Assembly: GCA_029974875.1 (NCBI GenBank)
Contig: JARKQP010000284.1
Location: forward strand, 1 to 26,157
DNA: 26,157 nt
Origin: Mobilitalea sp.
Lineage (GTDB): Bacteria > Bacillota_A > Clostridia > Lachnospirales > Lachnospiraceae
Reading direction: 5' to 3'
In this document: piece by piece, positions 16,114 to 22,932 of the stretch
Position numbering within the stretch: position 1 is the stretch's first letter
How the letters are laid out: the number at the start of each line of letters is the position of its first letter
Translations under genes and position numbers: made by a program
Notes under the pieces: model-generated
What the model saw: the letters and a program-made list of their open reading frames with translations, nothing else
Databases searched by the model: none
Told to the model about the DNA's origin: nothing

Positions 16114-16416
16114 TTGGTTCATAATGGTTTTATGAATATACTACAAAAGATTCTTAATGACCATTATGAAGAAATGTTATATACCATGAATCCTCGTCAA
16201 TTGGTTATCGAAAACGTCGATAAGATGCTTAATTATGGTGCCCCCTCTTACAGTGCCATGTATGGCTGCACCAAATTCGGTAATCTGAAATTTATTCCTT
16301 TTTGCTGCCATAGCAGGTTCTGCCCTACCGGTGGAAATAAATATTTCATTGACCGTACCATCTTCATGTCTTTTAAAATCTACCTGCCTACGTGCAGGCA
16401 TTTTCCTGCAAAGTAA
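16114..16416 (+). pseudogene. Decayed IS91-family transposase fragment (N-terminal zinc-binding domain only)
   Basis: About the first 90 residues match the N-terminal zinc-binding region of IS91-type transposases (HYEEMLYTMNPRQLVIENVDKML, then YSAMYGCTKFGNLKFIPFCCHSRFCPTGGNKYFIDRT, MSFK). Two cysteines expected in the CxxC pairs are lost: CTKFG instead of CxxCG and CPTGG instead of CPxCG. After MSFK the similarity ends and a stop follows, so the catalytic Y2 domain is missing. The start could be TTG/ATG near 16132 (MNILQKI). The fragment is a dead remnant of a mobile element and shows past insertion between the regulator gene and its operon. Confidence 0.8.
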
Positions 16417-16450
16417 AAAAACCCCGATTACTATATAGTAATAGAGGTTT
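16415..16450 (-). terminator. Intrinsic terminator of the lacI-type gene
   Basis: Bases 16419-16434 pair with 16435-16450 (perfect palindrome ATTACTATATAGTAAT extended by AAACC with GGTTT, two mismatches). On the minus strand the stem is followed by seven T residues (16421-16415). It lies 26 bases past the stop codon of the regulator gene. Confidence 0.75.
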
Positions 16451-16476
16451 ATATCACTTATTATAAACATGGTTAT

Positions 16477-17514
16477 TTACCAGCCTTCAAGCTCCCATTC
16501 ATTTCCGGCATTTTCATCTGAGGATCGTCTTATAATTAAATTTGTCTCTAATTCATATTGATAATTACATTTTTTCCCGTTGAGGACATCTAAAATAATA
16601 TTAGCCGCAGTCATTCCCATCTGATAAGTTGAATAATTGGTTGTTGATAAAGCAGGTTCAATCAGAGATGAGACGCTTAAATTATCAAAGCCTACTACAG
16701 CTATGTCATGAGGTATTCTTTTACCATAAGCTTTAATCGCTTTGACTGCCCCTATCGCCATTTGATCATTAGCAGAGAATAAGGCGGTAAACTTAATTCC
16801 CATATCTAAAAACTCTTTCATGGCAATATATCCGCTATAAGGAGTAAAATTGCCCTTGCTGATTAATTCATCATTAATGGATAATCCTCTATCCCGCAGT
16901 GCATTTTGATACCCCAAAAATCTATCCTGTGTATGCAGCATCTTATCATTTCCGGAAATATGGGCAATTCGTTCATGCCCATTTAATATCAGGTGCATTA
17001 CCGCATGATATGCAGCCTTGTAATTATTAACATAGATGCTATAAAAACCATGATAATTTACTTTCCTTTCCAGTATGACAGCAGTAATTCCCATATCAAT
17101 AAATTCCTTTTTTAACCAATCAAAATATTGATTTTCTTCTTTATTGGGGCAGACAGTATCAATAATAATTCCTGACAAATTTTGTTTTTTCAAAGTCATG
17201 ATGCATGCTTTTTCTTTCTCAAAACTATAATTAGAATTAAAATAAAGAAGTATGCTATCATTCAGGGACGCTATTTTTTCAATTCCATTCAATAAATTAG
17301 AAAAAAACGAACTGGTAATCACCGGCAGTATTACCGCGATTGTCTGTTTTGTAAATATTTTTTTCGGCGGTAATTTATAACCAAGTGCTTCAGCCGCATC
17401 CAATACTTTCTTTCTGTTTTCTTCACTTACATATTTATTGCTGTTATTTAAGACAACGGAAACTGTTGATGTGGATACCCCCGCTGCTTTTGCGACATCT
17501 CTAATTCCAGCCAT
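16477..17514 (-). CDS. LacI-family transcriptional regulator
   Basis: The 345-residue protein starts with the LacI helix-turn-helix and hinge: IRDVAKAAGVSTSTVSVVLNN at 4-24, then KVLDAAEALGYKLPP. A periplasmic-binding-protein-like sugar domain follows (about 60-335), with GNDKMLHTQDRFLGYQNALRDRG, FTALFSANDQMAIGAVKAIKAYG and DIAVVGFDNLSVS. It most likely represses the minus-strand sugar operon downstream and itself, since both promoters share a 22-bp element. Inducer is probably the transported oligosaccharide or a product. It has its own promoter and terminator. The IS91 remnant now separates it from the operon. Confidence 0.93.
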   Translation of the reverse strand: MAGIRDVAKAAGVSTSTVSVVLNNSNKYVSEENRKKVLDAAEALGYKLPPKKIFTKQTIAVILPVITSSFFSNLLNGIEKIASLNDSILLYFNSNYSFEKEKACIMTLKKQNLSGIIIDTVCPNKEENQYFDWLKKEFIDMGITAVILERKVNYHGFYSIYVNNYKAAYHAVMHLILNGHERIAHISGNDKMLHTQDRFLGYQNALRDRGLSINDELISKGNFTPYSGYIAMKEFLDMGIKFTALFSANDQMAIGAVKAIKAYGKRIPHDIAVVGFDNLSVSSLIEPALSTTNYSTYQMGMTAANIILDVLNGKKCNYQYELETNLIIRRSSDENAGNEWELEGW

Positions 17515-17672
17515 ATAATAAATCCTCCCTAATTTCTCGTGTATACACTACCAAAGCTTTGTCAACTTATTACAATTATGCCATTCCCATAAAGAACGAT
17601 TTCTAATCGGATATTGCTTCCGGACCGCTGATACAGCTTTATATGCACTAGTTCTGTTTGATTCCAGCCAAT

Positions 17673-17701
17673 ATATAATATCGTCTTGGCGAACGTTTGT
17701 C
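17673..17701 (-). promoter_or_regulatory. Sigma-A promoter of the lacI-type gene
   Basis: On the minus strand TTGACA (17701-17696) is followed, after 17 bases, by TATTAT (17678-17673). It shares the consensus -35 and the overlapping element with the sugar-operon promoter. Confidence 0.75.
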
Positions 17702-17710
17702 AATGATTTT
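17689..17710 (-). promoter_or_regulatory. Putative autoregulatory LacI-family operator
   Basis: This is the partner of the 22-bp element at 15887-15908 (20 of 22 identical). On the minus strand, TTGACAAACGTTCGCCAA is an imperfect palindrome about a central CG, with seven of nine positions paired, as expected for a LacI-type dimer site. Confidence 0.6.
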
Positions 17711-17730
17711 TCCTCATAAATTGCAATTAA

Positions 17731-17844
17731 TTATTTTAATTGACTGGTGAAGCTGTTACCAGGAATTTTTATGCTGCCAGCTTCGCTAAAATATGGAGTA
17801 GTACCCTGGGTACCGTAATAACCGCTGATCATACCTTCATAGCC
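17731..17844 (-). pseudogene. Possible C-terminal coding remnant
   Basis: A minus-strand frame of 37 codons ending at TAA (17733-17731) reads GYEGMISGYYGTQGTTPYFS followed by a Gly/Ser-rich end with GSIKIPGNSFTSQL. The amino-acid make-up looks protein-like and recalls the tail of a secreted carbohydrate-active enzyme, but no upstream gene body is present; upstream is AT-rich non-coding sequence with stops. It may be a leftover of a deleted gene or chance. Confidence 0.3.
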
Positions 17845-18096
17845 TATAAGTCAGAAAAATATAAAAATATTATTTATATTTATTTATAAGTGAAAACAGT
17901 ATAGAATGAAATTATGAAAACTATAATGTTGGAAGAGGGTATCTGATGAAGATAAAAAAGCAAAATATTTATAAGGAGAACAAAAGAAGCAGTATAATGA
18001 AAGCCCTGCAGGCACCAATTTACCAAATGCTATGGAAGAGCCTGTAAATAATTAGTTTTAATATTGCAAGTACTTCCAAAACGAAGGAGTGAGCTT

Positions 18097-18507
18097 ATGA
18101 AAAGGAAAACCATATACGCAGTTATTGAGATCTTTATCCTGGCAGTAACCGGATTATTGGCATTTACCGCTCTGAATAAAGAATATCTGTTCCAATGGGC
18201 AGCGCATAACTGGAAATTCTCCCTGCTGTTAGTAGCAGTTGCCTTGGTGCTGATATTATTTAATAAGCAATTGGTCTCCGCCTTCATGACAGCAGGGATT
18301 GTCCTTGGTATTTTTGTCGGGAGTTTAATTGGAAATATAATAAAAGATCTTAATGTAGCCAAGATTACTGAGGGGATGCAGGCAGAAGAAAGATATAGGC
18401 TTCGTCATCATCCGGGCTTTGAGATTTGGATGGGCGTCATTCTCTTATCTATAGCAGCCGGAATTATTGTGCAGGTTATTGCTTCAAGGAGACCTAAGAA
18501 TAGGTAA
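18097..18507 (+). CDS. Small integral membrane protein of unknown function
   Basis: I place the start at ATG 18097 (136 residues) because AAGGAGTGAG lies seven bases upstream; an in-frame TTG at 18064 lacks a site. The protein has four likely membrane segments (about 5-24, 41-58, 63-84 and 111-128), with a hydrophilic loop EGMQAEERYRLRHHPGFEIW before the last and a basic end SRRPKNR. I do not recognise a family. It sits before a GNAT gene but is separated by a 97-base gap with a hairpin overlapping its stop codon. Confidence 0.8.
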   Translation: MKRKTIYAVIEIFILAVTGLLAFTALNKEYLFQWAAHNWKFSLLLVAVALVLILFNKQLVSAFMTAGIVLGIFVGSLIGNIIKDLNVAKITEGMQAEERYRLRHHPGFEIWMGVILLSIAAGIIVQVIASRRPKNR

Positions 18508-18540
18508 AATCCAAAGGATATTCCATTGGCATGGATTTTA
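18505..18540 (+). other. Nine-pair stem-loop at the stop of the membrane-protein gene
   Basis: TAAAATCCA at 18505-18513, which includes the stop codon, pairs with TGGATTTTA at 18532-18540. No T-run follows. It may protect the transcript end or weakly terminate. Confidence 0.4.
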
Positions 18541-18604
18541 GGGCACGGCTCTTGAGGACATCGGGTTAAATATGAGGACAGAAGCTTATAGGGAAGGGGA
18601 AATC

Positions 18605-19372
18605 ATGGTTAAAATTGATGATACGAAAAAGGCAGAGCCTTTGTTTTGCAATTGGCAGGAAACGCTGATCTGGTCCTGTCTGCAAAAGATCATGGGGAGT
18701 ATTTATGCGGATAGTTCGGAGAAACCTTTATCTGCGATGGCTGTTATTGGTGATTTCTGCTTTTTTGCCGGCTTACCGAACAAAGAGCTGGTTTTGTACA
18801 GGCCGGAAGAATATAATCAGAATTTCATTATCATGGTGCCCCAGAACGAGGGTTGGGCAGAGCTGATTATTAATGCTTATGGTGATAAAGCCAAAGAGGT
18901 TACGCGTTATGCCTTTAAAAAGGAACAGAATGCATTTGACAAGGAAAAGCTGCAGGAGGCTGTCCGTTCATTGGCACCGGAATATTCCTTGCAGATGATT
19001 GATGAGAATATATTTAATCTGTGCAGGTCAAAGGACTGGAGCAGGGATTTGGTGTCCCAATATAAAGATTATCAAATGTATGAAAAGCTTGGAATAGGTG
19101 CCGCCATATTAAAGGATGAGGAACTTATCGCAGGTGCATCCTCCTACTCTAGATATCAGGATGGAATTGAGATTGAGATAGACACGAAGAAAGAGCATAG
19201 GAGAAAAGGACTGGCCTATGTATGCGGTGCCAAATTGATATTGGAGTGCCTTGAGAGGAAATGGTATCCCAGCTGGGATGCACAAAATAAATGGTCGGTG
19301 GCGCTAGCCAAAAAGCTTGGGTATCATTATGACCATGAGTACTTGGCATATGAGATCTGGGGATATGAATAA
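18605..19372 (+). CDS. GNAT-family acetyltransferase
   Basis: With the ATG at 18605 (GGGAAGGGGA upstream) the product has 255 residues; ATG 18572 would add 11 residues without a good site. The C-terminal half is a GNAT fold: GAAILKDEELIAGASSYSRY, IEIEIDTKKEHRRKGLAYVCGAKLI with the acetyl-CoA binding pattern (here H-R-R-K-G-L-A), and PSWDAQNKWSVALAKKLGYH. The whole resembles the GNAT_acetyltran group (PF12746), which includes zwittermicin-resistance-like enzymes. The substrate is unknown; acetylation of a small amine or an antibiotic is possible. Confidence 0.85.
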   Translation: MVKIDDTKKAEPLFCNWQETLIWSCLQKIMGSIYADSSEKPLSAMAVIGDFCFFAGLPNKELVLYRPEEYNQNFIIMVPQNEGWAELIINAYGDKAKEVTRYAFKKEQNAFDKEKLQEAVRSLAPEYSLQMIDENIFNLCRSKDWSRDLVSQYKDYQMYEKLGIGAAILKDEELIAGASSYSRYQDGIEIEIDTKKEHRRKGLAYVCGAKLILECLERKWYPSWDAQNKWSVALAKKLGYHYDHEYLAYEIWGYE

Positions 19373-19414
19373 GCTCCTCTTATGTTGGAGGGACGGTTTT
19401 GGAGGAAATAAATT

Positions 19415-19816
19415 ATGAGGAAAATTACAGTTGCATTGCTTTTTTGTGTGCTTATTATGCTGGCGGGGTGTTCAAATAAGGATAAGGCTTCACTGGTCGA
19501 TATGATGCATAACCTGGACGCAGAACAAACAAAGGTCTTTTTCTGGTCTGAGGGGGAAATGCAAGAAATAGAACTAACCGCGGAGGAAACAGGGAAGCTG
19601 TTGTCAATTCTCAGTAATTTAACAGAAGCTTGTATCACTGAAAACAAACACCTTGCCGGGATTACTCCGGAATTTGGATTTCATTTCATCGTAAATAACA
19701 ATGATTATTATATTAACCAGGCGGGGGCTCCTCATGGTGAAACCGAAATCGGTTACCAGGAAAAGCAATGGTGGATAGAAAACGAAGTGCTGTATGAATA
19801 TATGCAGTCGTTTTAA
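19415..19816 (+). CDS. Small lipoprotein of unknown function
   Basis: The 133-residue product begins with a short lipoprotein signal peptide and lipobox LAGC (Cys19), so it is probably anchored to the outer face of the membrane. The mature part is acidic, with EIELTAEETGKLLSILSNL and a C-terminal beta-like part rich in Tyr and Trp. I do not recognise its family. Context: between a GNAT gene and a zinc-ribbon membrane protein, 42 and 32 bases away, all on the plus strand. Confidence 0.8.
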   Translation: MRKITVALLFCVLIMLAGCSNKDKASLVDMMHNLDAEQTKVFFWSEGEMQEIELTAEETGKLLSILSNLTEACITENKHLAGITPEFGFHFIVNNNDYYINQAGAPHGETEIGYQEKQWWIENEVLYEYMQSF

Positions 19817-19848
19817 AAAAAATAATTTATAGTTAGGAGGATTTGATT

Positions 19849-20385
19849 ATGGCTTTTTGCGTAAACTGTGGAACACAAATGGATGAGAACACTCAGGTCT
19901 GTCCTTCCTGCGGAACGGGAGTCGGGCAAAGCCCGGCGGCAGGAAACCCAGGACCGCCTCCAGCGGCATCACAGCCCAATTTGTTTCAGAGGCTGAACGA
20001 CACCACGGAAACTACAGCAGAGTATGACCCGAAGGATATTGCCGATAATAAGCTAATGGCAGCACTGTCCTACCTTGGGATTCTGGTACTGATCCCGTGG
20101 TTTGCCGCTCCGAATTCTAAATTCGTGCGTTACCATGCAAGGCAGGGGCTCACTCTCTTTATCGCGTACATAGCCTATTCGGTTGTTAGCTTTTTGCTGG
20201 GACTGATCAAAACGACACATTACGTCTGGGGAATTCCCTATCAGGCAACGCCTGGGATCATTGTATTTATCAGTTGGCTAATCGGCATTCCGCTATTTGT
20301 TTTGTCGATCGTAGGTATCATCAATGTGATCCAGGGAAGGGCAAAAGAACTGCCCGTCATAGGGAAACTCAATATAGTCAAGTGA
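19849..20385 (+). CDS. Zinc-ribbon membrane protein (DUF4870-like)
   Basis: AGGAGG at 19835-19840 selects ATG 19849, giving 178 residues. The N-terminus is a zinc ribbon with Cys4, Cys7, Cys18 and Cys21, then a Pro/Ala-rich linker, then a membrane part with about three to four segments. KLMAALSYLGILVLIPWFAA, KFVRYHARQGLTLFIAYIAY and the C-terminal GKAxELPxIG-like end (here GRAKELPVIGKL) are typical of DUF4870 proteins. The role of this family is unknown. The gene is followed by a strong terminator. Confidence 0.85.
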   Translation: MAFCVNCGTQMDENTQVCPSCGTGVGQSPAAGNPGPPPAASQPNLFQRLNDTTETTAEYDPKDIADNKLMAALSYLGILVLIPWFAAPNSKFVRYHARQGLTLFIAYIAYSVVSFLLGLIKTTHYVWGIPYQATPGIIVFISWLIGIPLFVLSIVGIINVIQGRAKELPVIGKLNIVK

Positions 20386-20398
20386 CCTGTTAATAAAG

Positions 20399-20453
20399 GG
20401 TGGCGGGAAGATAGCTAATGTTTTTTGTGATACTGTCTCCCGCTACCTTTTTG
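20399..20453 (+). terminator. Intrinsic terminator after the zinc-ribbon gene
   Basis: GGTGGCGGGA at 20399-20408 pairs with TCCCGCTACC at 20438-20447 (one G-T pair), followed by six T residues at 20448-20453. Confidence 0.8.
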
Positions 20454-20476
20454 TTTAATGCTTCTAGATCCCAAAA

Positions 20477-20516
20477 AAACTCAGATTGGATATTAAGTGT
20501 TATCCGGTCTGAGTTT
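20477..20516. terminator. Bidirectional-looking terminator between convergent transcripts
   Basis: Bases 20477-20492 and 20501-20516 form a 16-pair stem (AAACTCAGA with TCTGAGTTT, two G-T pairs, GGATA with TATCC) and an eight-base loop. An A-run on the left (20473-20479) makes a T-run for minus-strand transcription; TTTATTATTTTT follows on the right. It would end the XRE gene transcript and back up the first terminator. Confidence 0.75.
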
Positions 20517-20517
20517 A

Positions 20518-20745
20518 TTATTTTTGTGGAAAAGGATGTTTGACATTACTTGCACCCGTAATATAATCCATACTTACATCATAATACTGGGCAAGTTTCA
20601 TCAGTGCTTCTATTGGTATGCGAGTCTTATTACTCTCATAATCGGAATAAGTCCGTTGGCCGATGCCAAGTATTTTCTCGGCTACAAAAGTTTGCGTAAG
20701 ATCGGAATCTTCACGTATAGCTCGTATTCTTTCATAATATTTCAT
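20518..20745 (-). CDS. XRE-family helix-turn-helix regulator
   Basis: The 75-residue protein is almost only a Cro/CI-type helix-turn-helix domain: YERIRAIREDSDLTQTFVAEKILGIGQRTYSDYESNKTRIPIEALMKLAQYYDVSMDYITG. This is the usual small XRE repressor of plasmids, prophage remnants and toxin-antitoxin or small regulatory modules. GGAGTGA precedes the start. The upstream region holds two copies of a 17-bp palindrome, so it probably represses its own transcription and that of the small divergent gene. Confidence 0.92.
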   Translation of the reverse strand: MKYYERIRAIREDSDLTQTFVAEKILGIGQRTYSDYESNKTRIPIEALMKLAQYYDVSMDYITGASNVKHPFPQK

Positions 20746-20777
20746 GATCTCACTCCTTATTATAAAAAATTATAGGA

Positions 20778-20819
20778 TAGAGTTTATTACTCTATTGACT
20801 TTTAGAGTAATAAACTCTA
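20778..20819. promoter_or_regulatory. Paired palindromic operators between the XRE gene and the 46-aa ORF
   Basis: TAGAGTTTATTACTCTA at 20778-20794 and its exact reverse complement TAGAGTAATAAACTCTA at 20803-20819 are eight bases apart. Each is itself a dyad (TAGAGT and ACTCTA around five bases). On the minus strand the first copy overlaps the sequence just before TATAAT (20775-20770), the likely -10 of the XRE gene, so occupancy would block it. Confidence 0.8.
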
Positions 20820-20834
20820 GGAGAGTGGTCTGAT

Positions 20835-20975
20835 ATGGAGAAAAAATATTTTGGACAGATCCAGAATATTAAAAAAGCATATGCAATGTCATCCTCAGAA
20901 ATAGGAGATTATTTAAAGTGTTCGGTTGCAAATAAAGTAACGAGGAAACGGGTAGCAAGGGAATATAATTTATAA
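20835..20975 (+). CDS. 46-residue small protein divergent from the XRE gene
   Basis: A frame from ATG 20835 to TAA 20973-20975 has AGGAGAG at a proper distance upstream and starts MEKKYFGQIQNIKKAYAMSS. The middle (YAMSSSEIGDYLKCSVANKV) looks like a short helix-turn-helix, and the end is basic. The shared palindromic operators make a real gene likely. I do not recognise a family; partner or antagonist of the XRE protein, or a small DNA-binding protein, are possible roles. The gene is too short for most automated calls. Confidence 0.55.
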   Translation: MEKKYFGQIQNIKKAYAMSSSEIGDYLKCSVANKVTRKRVAREYNL

Positions 20976-21118
20976 TTTAATGTTATCTTTACTTGCTTGA
21001 TAAAAGAATAAAAATCAAATAAAATTTAAATTGATGAAGGTATAAAAATATATTAGTATATTAGTATAAATTTGAAGATACCATTCTACGGCCTGTTAAG
21101 AACGAAGGAGAGGTAAGA

Positions 21119-21142
21119 ATGAATAAGAAACAAAGAAGGTGA
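21119..21142 (+). CDS. Seven-codon leader ORF before the hydrolase gene
   Basis: ATG at 21119 with GGAGAGG upstream encodes MNKKQRR and ends at TGA 21140-21142. The hydrolase ribosome binding site (AAGGTGAG, 21137-21144) lies inside the last codons, so translation of the leader could be coupled to the hydrolase. It could also be a false short frame. Confidence 0.35.
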   Translation: MNKKQRR

Positions 21143-21147
21143 GAAAA

Positions 21148-22203
21148 ATGCCAATTGTATTAAGTATAATCGGAGTTATTGTAATCTGCCTGATAGTTTT
21201 GATAGGAAGATACCTCTATAACAATATGCATTTTGATGAGGCTCTGAGGAGTAAGGCAAATCAAGCAGGGTTTAAGAATAAGCAGGCAGCACTACCGGAC
21301 GGCTCGGTCATCAGTTATGGTGAAGGCCCAAACAACGGCCCGGCTTTGCTGTTAATTCATGGGCAGACCGTGACATGGGAAGACTATGACAAAGCATTGC
21401 CAGAACTATCAAAATCCTTCCATGTCTATGCCGTGGACTGTTACGGTCATGGTGAGTCAAGCCATGCAGCTGAGTTATATTCCTGCAGGACGAATGGAGA
21501 AGCACTTATCTGGTTTATGAACAATGTCATGAAGGAAAAATGTTATTTATCCGGTCACTCCTCCGGCGGTATTCTGGCGGCTTGGATTGCGGCCAATGCA
21601 CCTGAACAGATTGGCGGACTTGTGTTGGAAGATCCCCCTCTTTTCCGGGTTACGCCGGAAGCGATACAGGAAGGTAAAGGTGCTTTTGCCTGGTATGATG
21701 CATACCTTGTCACCCATAGCTTTATAAGTCAACAGGATGAAACGGATTTTTCTCTTTATTACCTGAAACACAGTTATCTTCTTACCATGTTTGGTGGGTT
21801 ACAGGATAAGATTGTTCGGTCAGCAGTAAAATATAGGAAAGAAAATCCGGATCAGCCTATTAGAATTGCTTGGGTTCCATATGCATGGTTACGTCCGCTT
21901 CTTTATATGGATAATTATGATCCGCGGTTTGGAAATGCCTTCTACGATGGATCTTGGATGAAAGATATAGATCAGGTGAGTATGCTTAAAAGTATCAAAT
22001 GTCCGGTCATTTACTTAAAAGCAAATACGCAATATGGTAAGGATGGCATTTTGTATGCGGCCAATACGGATGCTGATGCAGACAAGATCCAAAGCTTAAT
22101 TAGTAATTGTGAAAGAATCAACATAAAATCCGGGCATGATATTCACTTTGAGCATCCAAATGTATTTATCTCTGCATGTGAAGGACTTTTAAATGAAAAA
22201 TGA
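21148..22203 (+). CDS. Membrane-anchored alpha/beta hydrolase
   Basis: The 351-residue product starts with a hydrophobic segment (about 3-21, VLSIIGVIVICLIVLIG), which probably anchors it in the membrane with the catalytic domain outside. The fold markers are the oxyanion HGQ at 71-73, DCYGHGESS at 97-105, and the nucleophile elbow GHSSG at 136-140 with Ser138. A conserved His near residue 330 in the KSGHDIHFEHP segment completes the triad; the acid residue is not assigned. AAGGTGAG supports ATG 21148 over the GTG nine bases earlier. Substrate unknown; an esterase or lipase-like activity is likely. Confidence 0.88.
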   Translation: MPIVLSIIGVIVICLIVLIGRYLYNNMHFDEALRSKANQAGFKNKQAALPDGSVISYGEGPNNGPALLLIHGQTVTWEDYDKALPELSKSFHVYAVDCYGHGESSHAAELYSCRTNGEALIWFMNNVMKEKCYLSGHSSGGILAAWIAANAPEQIGGLVLEDPPLFRVTPEAIQEGKGAFAWYDAYLVTHSFISQQDETDFSLYYLKHSYLLTMFGGLQDKIVRSAVKYRKENPDQPIRIAWVPYAWLRPLLYMDNYDPRFGNAFYDGSWMKDIDQVSMLKSIKCPVIYLKANTQYGKDGILYAANTDADADKIQSLISNCERINIKSGHDIHFEHPNVFISACEGLLNEK

Positions 22204-22209
22204 GATCAG

Positions 22210-22239
22210 GGGAAAGCTATTAGAATGGCTTTCCCTTTC
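22210..22239 (+). terminator. Terminator of the hydrolase gene
   Basis: GGGAAAGC at 22210-22217 pairs with GCTTTCCC at 22228-22235, followed by TTTC and then an AT-rich stretch. The T-run is short, so efficiency is uncertain. Confidence 0.55.
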
Positions 22240-22364
22240 AATTTATAATGTGGATGCTCAGTTTAAAGAGCCGGATTTTTGCCCAAGGGAAGTTCTGTTA
22301 CAAAAGGAGTGAGTGGTGATATGTCACAAGTAAATAATGTTAATACGATTTTTGTAGTATAAAG

Positions 22365-22393
22365 TTGACAAAAATGCTTGAGCGTGATAATCT
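22365..22393 (+). promoter_or_regulatory. Sigma-A promoter of the eut cluster
   Basis: Consensus TTGACA at 22365-22370 is followed by either TAATCT after 17 bases (22388-22393) or GATAAT after 15 bases (22386-22391). It precedes the eutS leader and has no competing promoter nearby. Confidence 0.6.
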
Positions 22394-22423
22394 AAAGGTA
22401 GGTTAAAAATGAATAAGCAGATT

Positions 22424-22490
22424 AGCGCGACGTTAGTGCTTTTCTATTCTTAGAGTGATGGTAGCTCCTTGTATATTCAAGGGGTTATTT
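22424..22490 (+). promoter_or_regulatory. eutS leader with two small hairpins and an overlapping terminator
   Basis: Hairpin 1: AGCGC (22424-22428), loop GACGTTA, GTGCT (22436-22440). Hairpin 2: GAGT (22453-22456), loop GATGGTA, GCTC (22464-22467). The right arm of hairpin 2 is also part of an 11-pair stem, 22461-22471 with 22478-22488, which ends near TTATTTG and could act as a weak terminator. Hairpin 2 and the stem exclude each other. This is the layout of ANTAR-controlled antitermination, in which phosphorylated EutV binds a two-hairpin RNA. The loops share GA-Y-G-K-TA but do not exactly show the known A1/G4 hexaloop. Confidence 0.5.
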
Positions 22491-22522
22491 GTGTCCAAAA
22501 ATAATAGGAGGGTGGTTGCTGC

Positions 22523-22873
22523 TTGATTGAATTAGATGAAAAGAAACGGATTATACAGGAGTTTGTACCTGGCAAGCAGGTCACGCTGGCGCATATCATA
22601 GCAAATCCGGTACCGGATCTGTATGGCAAGATGGGATTGGTGAAAGGAGAAGGAGCCATAGGCATTTTCACAATAACTCCCTCGGAAGGTGCGATTATAG
22701 CTGCAGACGTAGCAAGCAAAGCAGCAGATGTGACTATCGGCTTTGTCGACCGGTTCAGCGGATCACTGGTGATTACGGGAGATGTAGCTGCGGTGGAAGC
22801 GGCATTGCATGATGTAATACATATGCTCTGCTCAATATTGGGATTTGCTTCAACTTATATTACTAAATCTTAA
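22523..22873 (+). CDS. eutS: Microcompartment shell protein EutS
   Basis: The 116-residue protein closely follows EutS/PduU shell proteins: [21 protein letters not shown], then [45 protein letters not shown] and an end with ITKS. It is a circularly permuted BMC-domain protein that forms hexameric tiles of the ethanolamine-utilisation microcompartment shell. The start is a TTG at 22523, with AGGAGGG ten bases upstream; no ATG is close. It is the first gene of the eut cluster, as in other Firmicutes where eutS and eutP precede the regulators. Confidence 0.95.
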   Translation: MIELDEKKRIIQEFVPGKQVTLAHIIANPVPDLYGKMGLVKGEGAIGIFTITPSEGAIIAADVASKAADVTIGFVDRFSGSLVITGDVAAVEAALHDVIHMLCSILGFASTYITKS

Positions 22874-22932
22874 GAGAGGGACATACAGTATAGTATAGGC
22901 ATAAACTAACTTAAAGACGGGTATGGTACGTA

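Larger units (their letters stand above)
17515..18096. other. Intergenic stretch of 582 bases
   Basis: It contains the lacI promoter and operator (17675-17710), a possible coding remnant on the minus strand (17731-17844), an inverted pair GAAGCTG/CAGCTTC (17750s and 17780s), and an AT-rich plus-strand leader at about 17895-17960 similar to the leader of the ATPase gene at 6135, followed by a short unassigned frame. No intact gene is seen. Confidence 0.5.
22204..22522. other. Intergenic stretch of 319 bases before eutS
   Basis: It holds a terminator (22210-22239), a 13-codon frame with a strong ribosome binding site (ATG 22321 to TAA 22360-22362, MSQVNNVNTIFVV) that may be a truncated gene start, a promoter (22365-22393), and the hairpin-rich eutS leader (22424-22490). 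Confidence 0.6.

Noticed and set aside
16177..16470. Minus-strand 97-residue frame across the IS91 remnant
   Set aside because: It is the antisense shadow of the transposase fragment; the plus frame has recognisable transposase motifs.
17946..18047. 33-codon frame starting with a fair ribosome site (GGAAGAGGG)
   Set aside because: The peptide has no recognisable features, and another frame of the same stretch looks equally protein-like; kept only as part of the leader-similarity observation.
22388..22405. Hairpin TAATCT / AGGTTA with loop AAAGGT, which fits the ANTAR A1/G4 loop rule exactly
   Set aside because: It overlaps the -10 box of the predicted eut promoter, so it would not be in the transcript unless the real start is further upstream. 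I note it in case start mapping shows otherwise.
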